This document shows, in pieces, positions 1-11,600 of a stretch of DNA of 64,000 bases. The position numbers and the translations under genes are program-made. Below the pieces are notes generated by a model. The model ran no database searches. It was not told the DNA's origin and saw only the letters and a program-made list of their open reading frames with translations. Source of the DNA: Tanypteryx hageni (taxonomy: Eukaryota > Arthropoda > Insecta > Odonata > Petaluridae); contig CM054113.1 of the NCBI GenBank assembly GCA_028673005.1, positions 204,963,504 to 205,027,503 on the forward strand. Reading direction: 5' to 3'. Numbering within the stretch: the stretch's first letter is position 1; each line of letters begins with the position of its first letter.

Positions 1-2400
1 AAACTGATAGACGAATAATATAGGAGAATCAGCTGAACATACGTTCTAGTCCACTCTTCTCAGAATGCGTGGACACCCCAATGTTAATAATTAAGCACCA
101 ATTTTAATAATAACTGAGAAACCTTTTGCCTATTATCTAATTTCCTCTTGGTAATTAATGCGAATTAAGTCTGTGCGATAGAGTCGAAGAAAGTAATCGG
201 TCATGGTTCGGGCGAGGGATCAGCAGAGACGGGGAAGTGAAGCGTGGAGTAATTCGTCCTACAAATTTCCTGAGTAAAACGTGCGTCTTCATGGGCATAT
301 CGGGTAGATATGCTAGAGCGCTCTAAGTCAAAAGAAGGTAACTTATTCGCAAGGGCCCTCGGGTGAGATGAGTTCCAGAGGAGACCGCCTCAGGAGGCAC
401 TTTTCTATGGGGCAGCATTATAGCCGTGTCACCGCCGATCTGCGCCTGTGTTTCGTAAACTGGGGTCGCATATTATCTTTTTCTCTCCGGCTGCAGATTT
501 CCACGCAACGGCACAGTTATTCGCCAACGTATTCGTCAAACTGTCACTATCAGTCAAGCAGCTAATCTAAAGGAGAAGTTTTCTGAGGAAAGACTTCTGA
601 GAAACGAAAGGAATAAGAATGAATTTTGAGGTGAGCGATGCGATAAAATCTTGAACCTAAGAAAAAATGTTAAAATTAAGGAAGTTTGCTTTCAGCTGCT
701 TCTTTATCCTTTAAAAAAACATACTCGAGATATATAATCTAACTACAGTTCTCCAGCAACTGGTTCATCGATACAACGTACTTGAATATAATTCATTTAA
801 TGTTTACTCTGGCTGTTGCTTTTTCATTAACATTAATATGAAAATATCGCTGAGAATCGAAGAAAACCAGTCTCACCCGTGATATTTATCATCATTCCAT
901 TAAGATCCAATTATTTCAATTACACAATTTGTCAAATTTTGAGCCTACTCTAAACTCTGACATTCCTATTTTGAACTGAAATCCGAAATAGTTGTCTCGC
1001 AAAGAAATCTTCACTCCAGATCCTGAATCGTTTTAGCTTTGGTGCCAGCGGTTAGGCAGTCAGTAGCGTCGCAACATCGAGTCACCCTCCTGCCCCTAAT
1101 TCCAAGATGACTGGCGACACTCGAATTTATTTATCGATGTTTGTTGGAATGATGTGATAGCGATAAAATTCTCCTGGATGATATAAAATTCCTTAATCCA
1201 ATGCTCCAGTGACCTGATCATGATGCTTCAATTTGTAATCATAACATTTTTCTTGCGATTCTATTGTGTAATGTAACTATGTAAAATCAGTGTCGATTAG
1301 ACTTCCTGTACTTTTGAAGTTAACAAACTGTATAATGTTTTAATTTTCACTGTGCTTAATTTAATCCGTTTACTATTTATGGCTAAATTCTTCTTGTTGG
1401 TGCACTTGATGTGTATCAATTTCACTCGGCTTTCTCCGTTACCGAGTGACCTTCTTCAATTTCTTACGGATAAATGTCAATATCAAACGTTTCTTTCCAG
1501 GAAGGAATGAAGCATAAAAAATACATAAAAATGTGTTGATAATTGGTACAACTCCTAGAAAGAGGCTAAGAGGTCTAATAACCGACTTGAGCATTTTTAC
1601 CCTGAAGCAGCTCCCAAGTTCTAGCAACTCGCTATCTTAAGTCGTATGAAAAGATGAAATTACTCTTATCCGCGTTTTAACTTCTGCCTGCTGTTAATGA
1701 GAAAGGATTTGTGCTTGAGACATGACAGTAATATGAAATATGTAGCTTCATTTTAGCTCAATGGATTTTAGCGATTTAATTTGCGGACCTATCCGAAAAA
1801 AGAAGAATGATCACTCTGAGCCACGTGGCAGTCGGATGAATACTGCAATTATTTGTTCAAATTTCAATCTCGGCTGAAATATAAATGTTAAGCACGCGTC
1901 GGAAACACCATAAAATGTTACCTAACTATACAAATAGATATTCCAGGTGTATTTTGTTACCATACGACCTTCGAGCATTTCAGATGCAAGTATCAGATAC
2001 AAAGTAACCGTTCTCGGAGAAATTTACTAGAAGTGACAATCAGATAATTACCACTGAGGATGGCTAGTTCGTAGCTGGGATATTTGCCTGGTTTGCAACC
2101 GCTTTAGCGGTCGTCGGAAGCTAGATTATGCATTTGAATCAAGCCCTAACGATGGGCTCCATCTCTCATTTTTTATTATTTTTTTCTGTTTCGAAACTCA
2201 ATTTCCGCTTGCCTTTTCCTTGTAATAACATAATGCGATCCCGATTGGAAATCTAATTGAGATTGCTGCCGCTTCCTTCCCCTCGTTCGACCACTTCGAA
2301 TCGCAGGGATAATCGAAGGAGTGTTTTGTGTGCCGCCATCAAAGTGGAGGCGAAGCATCCGATGCTTCCGAGTTCATTACCTTAGCTATATAGCCGAATA

Positions 2401-3075
2401 CTCACCCCCTCCATCCCTCTCCTTCGTTCCCGTCCCTCTTCCTAAAACACGTCGTAATACACTCGCCTCTCTGCTCTTCATTTCGTCCTCTCTTACCCCA
2501 TCCACCCACGAAAGGGGTTGTTGGGGGTGGAGGGGGAAAACCCATCCTTTCCCCCTTCATCCCCTTTTCCTTCCTTAAGATTCTCCGACAGCAGCGCTTG
2601 CTATTCAAGGGAGAGAGGATCGAACGGGAGGCAGGGAGGGAAGGGAGGGTGCGCAGCCCTCAGGGAACGGAGCGGGATCGGGGGTGGTAAGAGAAAGGGC
2701 CTGCTGAGAAAGGGTCGGGGTGGATGTTTGTCGCGGAGCGTGCTAGGAGTGGGGGAAGGCGTGGTTGAATGGGGCGGGAGGAGTTGGTGGAGAGAACTGG
2801 CTTCCGGAGGAGGTCGAGGAGAGGTTTGTGGAGAGAGAAAGGGTTTGGGGGATGGAAGGAGCCTAGGGGTATTAGAGAAAAAGGCGACTAATACAGGAAA
2901 TGGGATCGAAAGAGGGGGGTGTGGTAGGGGGAGGTGGCAGGAGAAGAGGGTGATGCTACGGTGGATGCATGGAGGGTGGTGGTGGAGGCGAGGGTGTCAC
3001 TGTGGATTTGGGGGTGAAAATGGTGGAAGGGTAAGGGAGGGGAGGGTCGGTGTGGAATTGTAGAAGGGAGGAGAG
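2401..3075. repeat. Pyrimidine-rich then purine-rich low-complexity block
   Basis: The + strand is strongly C/T-rich from about 2401 to 2580 and switches to strongly G/A-rich from about 2600 to 3075. Open frames here translate to repetitive Gly/Arg-rich peptides with no family resemblance, so I read them as composition artefacts. The two halves could partly pair with each other. Confidence 0.7.
2626..2649 (+). other. G-quadruplex-forming motif
   Basis: Five GGG runs occur within 24 bases, with connecting loops of 1 to 4 bases. This satisfies the usual pattern of four G-tracts separated by short loops. Further GGG runs follow to about 3060. Confidence 0.6.
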
Positions 3076-4252
3076 GGATGGTTTTATTGGTGGATGATCT
3101 CATTGTTTGGATCTTAGACGCTGAGAAGATGGGGCGTAGAAAGAATGTTCTGGGGGAGATTATAAAAACATCGGCCCGAGGTCTACTTGTTGAAGACGTT
3201 CCGCCATGGCGTCCCCATTTCCTCCGACCCCTTTTTGCGCGTTGTGGTCGGAGTTGGCGTTTCGATGTGATCACAAACAGAATAGAATCGTTTGCGTCGA
3301 TGCTAAAAATATAGGCGCAGATTATATCAAAGGGTGGAGTTGATGAAAGCTCCAATATTTTCCGCTCGTTTTTATTTTTCTCGTTCAGCTGATGCGTATG
3401 CCTTGAAGTAATGTAACGGAGAATTAGCATGGTTAGCTTAGTTGAACAAAATGTCGGTGGATTCACTTGGCATCGAAATGATTCCATTTAACAAAATGAA
3501 TTTACAAAACCTCAGTTGTTAACTGTAACGTCTTGGAATGGTGCTTAAATTTGTCCTGTACGACCTTTAATTCAGTATTTCCTTTTGTTATTGGCATTAA
3601 GCTATTGTGAATTTTTAAATATAAAATACATCCGTAAAATATTTAATTTGTGGAAATGTTGCTTGAGGTAGAAAGTTAAAATTCAGGGGAATCTTCATTC
3701 CATTACTGTGGGGATTTGGAAGTCTGATAATCCAGTTTTAATTTCTCGAAGTTCTCTTTTTAGCCATTTTTCTTTAAGGAAGTGCTTCGTCATTTTCAAC
3801 TTGTGCTCATTCAGTTTTTATGTTTTTAGACGTCTTCCAAAATTTTTTGATAGTTATCAGTCTGCATTTTTTCTGCTTTTGCTCATTACAATTTTCCGGA
3901 TATGTGAAATTTCTCCTGCCATGGCGTTGGTTGATTAAATATTTAAAAATTTGCAATGAGATCCGCGGCGAAACTATAAGTGCTTAAGTATTCAAGTTTT
4001 TAAATAACCAATGGCCAGTATATATTTCAAATGTTTGACCAATTCACCTTTCCTTATTACTGTGGGGGGTTGGAAAACCTCAATCGATTTTGTTTTTATT
4101 TGCTGAAAGTTATTTTTGGGCATAATACTCAAGATGCATAATTGTTTCCACTAATTATCATGTATAAAGCGTGTTGCCTCTTTATTCGAAGAGGTTAATT
4201 ATTTGGTTTTTCTTGGACATTACATTATTTCCTATTATAGCGATGTTTTTAA

Positions 4253-5030
4253 ATCTGCTTATACGATCGATTTGCCCGTCTGCCTGACTTGCTGATTCCT
4301 AAACCAGAGCCTGGTAACCCAAACCAAGTGAAGAGCTACCTGAAATAAAATATTTTTTAATGAGCCACAGAAAAAAATCGACGTGTTTAGTATTATCAAA
4401 ATAATCCAAAATTGTATTAGCAGTTTAAAAAAATATCCGCCTATGCGTTCGGTCTGTTTGACGTGCTAACTCCTAAACGAAAGCAGGTAGAGACTGTTTT
4501 TTTGGCCAATCGATTCGGCATTCTGTCTCGTTGTGCACGTTTTCTTTCGGAGTTCCGTGTGTCGGTCTGTCTGTCTTTCACGATCAAGGACGGTTCCGGG
4601 GAGAGGGGGGTCCGGGCCCCATCCCAGCTATACAGACATTTGTGGAATCTGCTATAACCACGCTACAAACTTACTACGTTTCCTCTTGCTACGCTGTCAC
4701 TTGCTGCGTTGAGTTGTGAGAACTAAAAAGGTTATAAAATTTCATATTATTTTAATAGGACTTTTATTTAATCAATTGCTGGAAATTGTTTTTTGGCCTC
4801 AGACCTCCCCCCCCCCAAGTTAATTTCTGGGTACGTGCATATTCACGGTAACTTATAAACGGAAGAAGTTTTTTCGCCAGTCGATTCAGTATTCTGCCTC
4901 GTTGTGCATGATTTCTCGGTTTGTCCGTCTGTCTGTCTGACGCAATTACTCCTCCTGAACGAAAGCGGCTAGAGACATCGTTTTTTCGCCAATCGATTCA
5001 GTATTCTGTCTCGTTGTGCAGGTTTTGTTG
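4253..5030 (+). repeat. Diverged iterated unit, three clear copies
   Basis: A unit of about 60 bp containing GCCAATCGATTC, CAGTATTCTG and CTCGTTGTGCA occurs at about 4503-4550, 4873-4910 and 4988-5022. Each copy is preceded by a segment like AAACGAAAGC and by CTGTC or GTCTG runs. A weaker relative of the leading part is at 4262-4320. It is intronic or upstream DNA with no coding sign. Confidence 0.55.
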
Positions 5031-5377
5031 TGGAGGTTCTTGTGACTAGCAGAACGAGGATAAAAAATGGAATTTTCATTTCTTTTTTTGATGAATGTTT
5101 TGTTATAATATTATTTCCGACTAATCGTACAAGTATACATAAATTTTAACATTATGTATTAACAAATTGTTTTGTAAAAATACCGCCGTTTACTGCCTGC
5201 TTCAGCTGCTATTTCTTTAGTGGTCAACACATCTTTCAACAGAATAAAATATGACTTTCGCTGTGGTTAAACTCATGCTCATTTGAGACTTTTCTCGATC
5301 TCTTTTCGTCATTGTTAGCCACTCTGCTCTTATTCCAAGATGGGGCTGTTCAATCACTCTTTTCTTTTCCTCCGCAG

Positions 5378-5616
5378 GTGGACTTCGGAGAAATATTCAT
5401 CCCGCCCAACTTGGAAGTGCCGAGGCCGCGCGTCCTTCCAGAATTCCGTCGCCTGGCGCACGGCCTCCGATCCGGCAACGTGTCCATCTTGGACGCCAAG
5501 ACAATATACATTCCAAACCTACATTACGACGGCGCCGGTCCAGACGCTTACTTCTGGGTCGGAAACGGGTCCGAACCGAGTCAGCTCGGGATCAAAGTGC
5601 CCAACGAAATGGGCAG
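5378..5616 (+). CDS. Skeletor: Skeletor-type gene, exon a (end of DM13-1, start of DM13-2)
   Basis: Residues 1-79 of the visible protein plus two bases of the next codon. The acceptor is a pyrimidine tract ending CCGCAG and the donor is CAG|GTGGGG. The first residues (FGEIFIPPNL) close a DM13 domain. A second begins with RLAHGL and contains the hallmark YDGAGPDAYFWVG. The open frame continues upstream into the intron, so the ATG at 5312 is not taken as the start. Confidence 0.92.
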
Positions 5617-8600
5617 GTGGGGAAAAACACGCTTAGCGTTCCTAAGAACACCATTGTTTCATCTCAACGCCGCAGTGTATTCTTTAAGTATACTAATAGA
5701 TCTTTTTTCTCAGATTTCCGCTAAATTGACCTTTCCCGCTACATAAATTATTCAACTGGACACTTCATTTGTTTTACATCGCATCATAGAAGTACCAATG
5801 TAGCCGATTACAATGAGTTTATAAATAGTGACCTCTGCTAATGACTGGATTCAAACCTTCGAATCCAAGAAGTCAGACATTCTAAATATTCCCCAAAATA
5901 AGCTTATGCAATAAGTGTTAAATTCCATCTTCATTCCAAAGGTAGACTCGATCCTCGTATTTTAATAGAGATGTAGTGAGAGGAGTATGAAGTAAGGATT
6001 GATATGTTATTGATAAAGATAAGAGAATAAATTGATCCAAAGGAGGGATATGTTTCAATTTATAAAAAAATCCTTAAAAACTATGTGAAACAGAGAAGAA
6101 AATAAAAAATGACCTCAATGATAGTGTGAACATATGAAGAAAATGGAATCCTTAACAATAGTAAAGATAGAATGGCACAAATTAAGGTAAAATCAAGATG
6201 AACCAGTAAAACCCTTGCATTGAATTTATATGTAATTCTTATAGCTATAAAATGATTGAGTAAACACTATGAGCATTTTTGTAGCATATTTATAGTTATT
6301 TGTAGTCTCATACTATTCATTCATTTTTATTTCAGCACACAGTAATGTATATTTTAACTTCCAATCTATGAAAATCAAATTAATCCTGAGATTATGCTGT
6401 GGCATGTGCTATATAATTCTATTAAGATTTTTACCTCTAATTACAGATAGTTTTTTGTCATGAGACACTGTTTGGTCAATTAGTACTTAAAGTGATAGAC
6501 ATACTTAACAATTTCTAACCTCCATTAGAATAAGCAATCAGCAAATATCCCCACAGGATGACTACTTTGAATTTGATTATGTATGTAGGTTATTCATCAG
6601 TTTTATGAGTGCAATATTATCCCGTGACATTTACTTTATAAAAGCTATAAATTGAGCATACTAATATTTAATTTTGTAAACATGTAAATGATAAAAGTTG
6701 ATGAAAATGAGAGGACTCATTTGTAGTTTAATTTTCAAAATGGATGAAATATCATAGTTTAAACAAATAATAGAAATAGAAGGGTTGGTAGAGAGTGATG
6801 GAATTAGATTAGCAGTCACAAACTGTGGGGTATGCGACAATTATAACCAGAGAGTCAACTTTTATTACTGCTTCATAATTTAATTTTTTAACACATTAAG
6901 TCAAAATTTGATCACTTACATTACAGTTATTTCCCTTATATAATAAGTAAGTTACTTTAGTTATAATTTGATATAAAAAGTGACAATTAAACAAGTATTG
7001 CACTTATTTTTTAAAAATTAAATATATTTTCACAGTCTGGACCCTTTAAGAGGATACCAAGGAGAAGATATAGAGATTCAACTTCCTGGAAACCTAACAG
7101 TATATGACATTGACTGGCTGGCTGTTTGGTGTGTGCAATATCGCCACAACTTTGGCCATGTGATGATACCAAAAGACTTGGATGTACCACCAGCTCTGGG
7201 CCAAACAAAGATCACTGTGAGATTTGTCTTATATTTAATCACAAGCCCAAGAACAAATTTCATTCTCATTTTTCTTAAAAATTGGTCAACCATTTCTTCA
7301 TTGAGCATCAGGAAGTTATGATAATTTTTCTTGTTGCACTTAGCTTACAAAATATTCAGCAATATAATCTCAAACTAACAATTTACGATTCTGAAAATGA
7401 ATTATTAAAAATACTTTTTTCTAAAAGTGATATTTTCATACTTTTGACTATTTCCAATTTCTTTTGAAAAAATTTCAGGTCATAAAAAAGAAATAAATAA
7501 ATAAATTATCATGCATATAATGGAATGAATAATTGTAATGTCTTTTACTTTTAAGTGGTTTAAAAAATTAATTCATATCTTATAACACATTATTGCTTTT
7601 GGATGGGCATCTTTAATGTGGCTTCAAATTAATCAGTTGAGTAAATACAAGGATAATATAAGAATATTTGACTCTAATGCAGTGAATAAATTAACATTTT
7701 GCTAAGTAACTACTATTATTGGTATAACTTGTAGCAATATATTTTTAAGATTTTTATTGTTACTGCATCTATTCATCTATTTTTTATTTTATAAAATATA
7801 TGGATAGGTTGCCTATTTACAACAGTGTATAATATTTACATTGAGTTTTATAGATGTGTAATATAGATATACGAGGTGTGATCAAAAGGTTTCTAGGCAA
7901 TATTTTTTTCTCTATGAAAGCAGCATTTACCTGCTATTCCATGCTGTCCCCCTCAAAGTAGTCAGTCCCCTTGTGACTTGATACAATGATCCCAGTGATT
8001 CTGCCATAGTTGGAAGCATTTGCTAAGTCTTTTGTTTTGATCTCAGCAAGTGTAACCTGCGATTGTTCTTGAATGGCATTGATGTCATAAAATTTCCTTT
8101 CCTTCAGTGCTAACTTGAGTTTTGGAAAAAGAAAAAAGTCACAGGATCTGAGGAATAAGGAGGATGTGGGACAACAGTCATGCCATTTTTGGCCAGAAAT
8201 TCCTGCACAGAAAAAGCAGAATGAGCAGGAGCATTGTTGTGATGGAGAAACCAATCTCCAGTGCACCACTTCTCGAGTTGTTTTTGCTGCACATCTTCCC
8301 ATAGACGCCATAGAACATCTGTGTAGAAATTTTGGTTTACAGTTTGTCCCTGTGGAATAAATTCGTGTTGCACAATTCCATGAATGTCGAAAAAACAATC
8401 AGCATGCACTTCACACTGGAATGAACTTGTCTGGTCTTCTTCGGGAGTGGAGATAATGGACTTCCATTGAGAATACTCTTGCTTTGTTCCTGGGTCATAG
8501 CCATAAACCCATGTTTCGTGACCTGTGATGACCTTCAAAAGGAATTGCAGGTCTCTTTGAAGTTTTTCCTGAAGATCCTAGCACATATTGACACAATTCT

Positions 8601-11600
8601 GCTTCTGCTCATCACTCAGCATACAAGGTACAAATTTTGCAGCAATCCATCACATGATCACAGATCTTGGGTCAAAATTCTTTGGCATGATCCAAATGAG
8701 ATTCCCAACTTATTAGCCAACTCACAGATAGTGATGCATTTGTTTTCATGGACAAGTTTCTTGATTTGTGCCACATTTCCATCTGTTTTGCTCATAGATG
8801 GACATCCCAAACATTCAGCATCATCAACTGATGTCACTCCACTTTTTAACTTTGAAGACCAATCAAATGCTTCAGTTCTGCTCATTGTTTCCCATCCAAA
8901 AACAAGTTTTAACATCTCCAAGGTTTCTGTAGCAGTTTTGCCTAGTATGAAGCAGAACTTGATGCATACACATTGCTCTTTGAAATCTACCATTTTCTAA
9001 TGGAGCGGAAATCGCAAAGAGCACAACACACAGTCACACTTCACAAGACATTGCTGCTCAATGATACATGATAGAACTTTGAAATAAAAGGCAAATGATT
9101 CAGCAGATTCTACTCCACCACCACATAGCAGATGAGTTCTGTACTAACTACAATAATGTCATCTTGCAGCCAGTCTGGAAACTTTTTGATCGCGCCTCGT
9201 ATAAGTATATAATATATGTAGCAACACAATTCACAATTCAACACATATAAGTATGCATAGAATTACAGTATTTTCTTCCTCTTTTCACACATATAGAATA
9301 CATATTTAAAGAGATAGATAATGATACATATTGATTTCATGTACTGGTAATTACTTAATGCTGAACAAATACCGTATTATTCCGAATATAGTCCCTCCCT
9401 TAATATAGTCCTCCCCCCCTATTTCTGAAGCCTCAGTTTTGGAAAAAAGTTTGAACCCCAATAAAGACCTCTATTTTTTACCTACTTTCCAGAATTGAAA
9501 TAGGCTTCTAGTTTTGTCTTTGTGTCTGTCTGTCCGTCCTCCCCTATTAACTTTTGAACCAATAGACCCATTTTCATGAAGCTTGGTGGAAATCTCTTGC
9601 TACATGAGCCGAGCTCCCGAGGATAGTTTTTGTTGCTAAGATTGAAGTCTCGGGTTTGATTCCAGGAACTATCCTTCCCATTTGGTTTACATGGGAAATC
9701 TGAAATCCATCGTACAGGGTAATTTTCTCTTCCACACTAAAATATCTTAGAATTGTAATATTGGAGGAAGTTTTGTACTATTTTCTGAGGAAAGGAATGA
9801 AGATTCTAATTTTTATCATAGAATTGGCTTATCGATTGTATTTCTTTGAATTTCGCGTAAATACTGGCGATTTTGCAGTTTTTATCACTCATTACGAGAG
9901 TGTTGCCATAACAACAACTATTGTTGGACTCAATATTCGCTATCATTCTATATAGACGTTTCTTACAGAGGAGGAGGAGGAGGATATAGGAGGATACTAA
10001 TGTTTAGCCACTTCCAGATGATATTTTGATATTTTAATTTGTTTGGCAGTTAAAAATTCATAAAGTTTAAACAAATACATAACTATTTAGGTACTACGGG
10101 ATGAGCTAGGAAGCTGAAAATTTCAAATTATTTACAGAATTGTAAATTTGCACAAATAAACATTTCAATTTTACCAAATATGAATTTCGGAGGCCGTTAA
10201 AAATTATTTAAATTTAAACAATTAGAAAAATATTATTTTACTTCTAGAAGTGCTACAACTTAAAAATTTGGCTAAAATGTGTAGCATTAGTACCCCATAA
10301 TGAAGAAAGTGTAAAATTTTTAAAATTGCAACATTTGGGGATTGTTTTAAACTATTATTTTTACATGTGGGAAAAAACGAAAAACGCTGCGAAGATGAAA
10401 TCTTTAGAATTAAAAGAACATTTGTAATGATGAAATGTCTGTCTGAAAAATGAATGTTTTTCAAGGTGATATGAAATGCTTGTAGTATGCAAGCACCAAC
10501 TACTAGTCATTATATATAGACGTTCCTTACAGAGGAGGAGGATACTAATGTTTAGGCACTTCTATACGAGCTGGAGATTCGAAATGTTTTTCTTAGGTAG
10601 GGTTTTGTACAACACCGGCTAGAAAAAACGAAAATCTTGAAAAAGTGCATCTATGCCGCCGCCAAAAATTAGCAATTGTTTAAACAAACTTTCAAGGTTT
10701 ATGTATTTCCGAATGTGCTACGGAGCTGAAATTTTTTTTATAGGTAGGATTTGTAAAAAAACCAAATAGGGGATATAGAAATTTTGATATTTTTATTTGT
10801 TTGGCAGTTACATTATCTTAAAATTTAAACAAATACATAACTATTGAGGTACTACAGGATGAGCTAGGAAGCTGAAATTTTCATGTTATATTTAGAATAG
10901 TTCATTTGCAAAAATAAATATTTGAATATCTCCATAAACATATTGCGGCGGCCGTTAAAAATGCATAAAATTTAAACAATTAGAAAAATATTATTTCACT
11001 TCAAGAAGTGCTACAACTTTAAAATTTGGCAGAAATGTGTAGCATTAGTACCCCATAATGGAAAAAATATAAAATTCTTAAAATTGCAAAGTTTGGGGAT
11101 TGTTTTAATCTATTATTTTACATAAGTGAAAAACGAAAATCGCTGCGGAGGTGAAATATTTAGATTTAAAAAAATATTTGTAATGTTGAAATATCTGTCT
11201 GAAAAATGAATGTTTTCTCAAGGTGAGATGAAATGCTTGCAGTATGCAAGCACCTTTTACTAGTCATTATATATAGACGTTCCTTACGAAGGAGGATACT
11301 AATGATTAGGCACTTCCAGATGAGCTGGAGATTCGAAATTTTTTTCTTAGGTAGGTTTTGTGCAAAACCGACTAGAAAAAATGAAAATCTTGAAAAAGTG
11401 CAACAATGCTGTCCCTAAAAATTCGCAATTGTTTAAACGAAGTTTCAAGGTTTATGTTTTTCCGAAAGTGCTACGGAGCTGAAATTTTTTTAGATGTAGG
11501 ATTTGTAAAAAAAACGAAATAGGGATTATACAAATTTTGATATTTTAATTTGTTTGGCAGTTAAAAATTCTTAAAGTTTAAACAAATAGGTAAATGTTTA

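Larger units (their letters stand above)
1..5377. other. Upstream intron or 5' flank of the Skeletor-type gene
   Basis: No coding exon could be recognised here. The exon at 5378 opens in phase 0 after a good acceptor and begins inside the end of a first DM13 domain, so a signal-peptide exon and at least one DM13 exon must lie upstream, beyond the window or as short exons I missed. The stretch from about 180 to 600 is somewhat richer in GC but shows no recognisable protein. The only structured parts are the strand-asymmetric block at 2401-3075 and the iterated unit at 4253-5030. Confidence 0.6.

Noticed and set aside
368..565. 65-codon frame as a possible first exon
   Set aside because: No signal peptide, no DM13 similarity and no convincing donor in phase with the exon at 5378.
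2518..3063. 181-codon open frame
   Set aside because: It is Gly/Arg-rich low complexity caused by the purine-rich strand; no family resemblance.
2888..3487. 199-codon - strand open frame
   Set aside because: It is the complement of the same biased block, Ser/Thr/Pro/His-rich and not recognisable as a protein.
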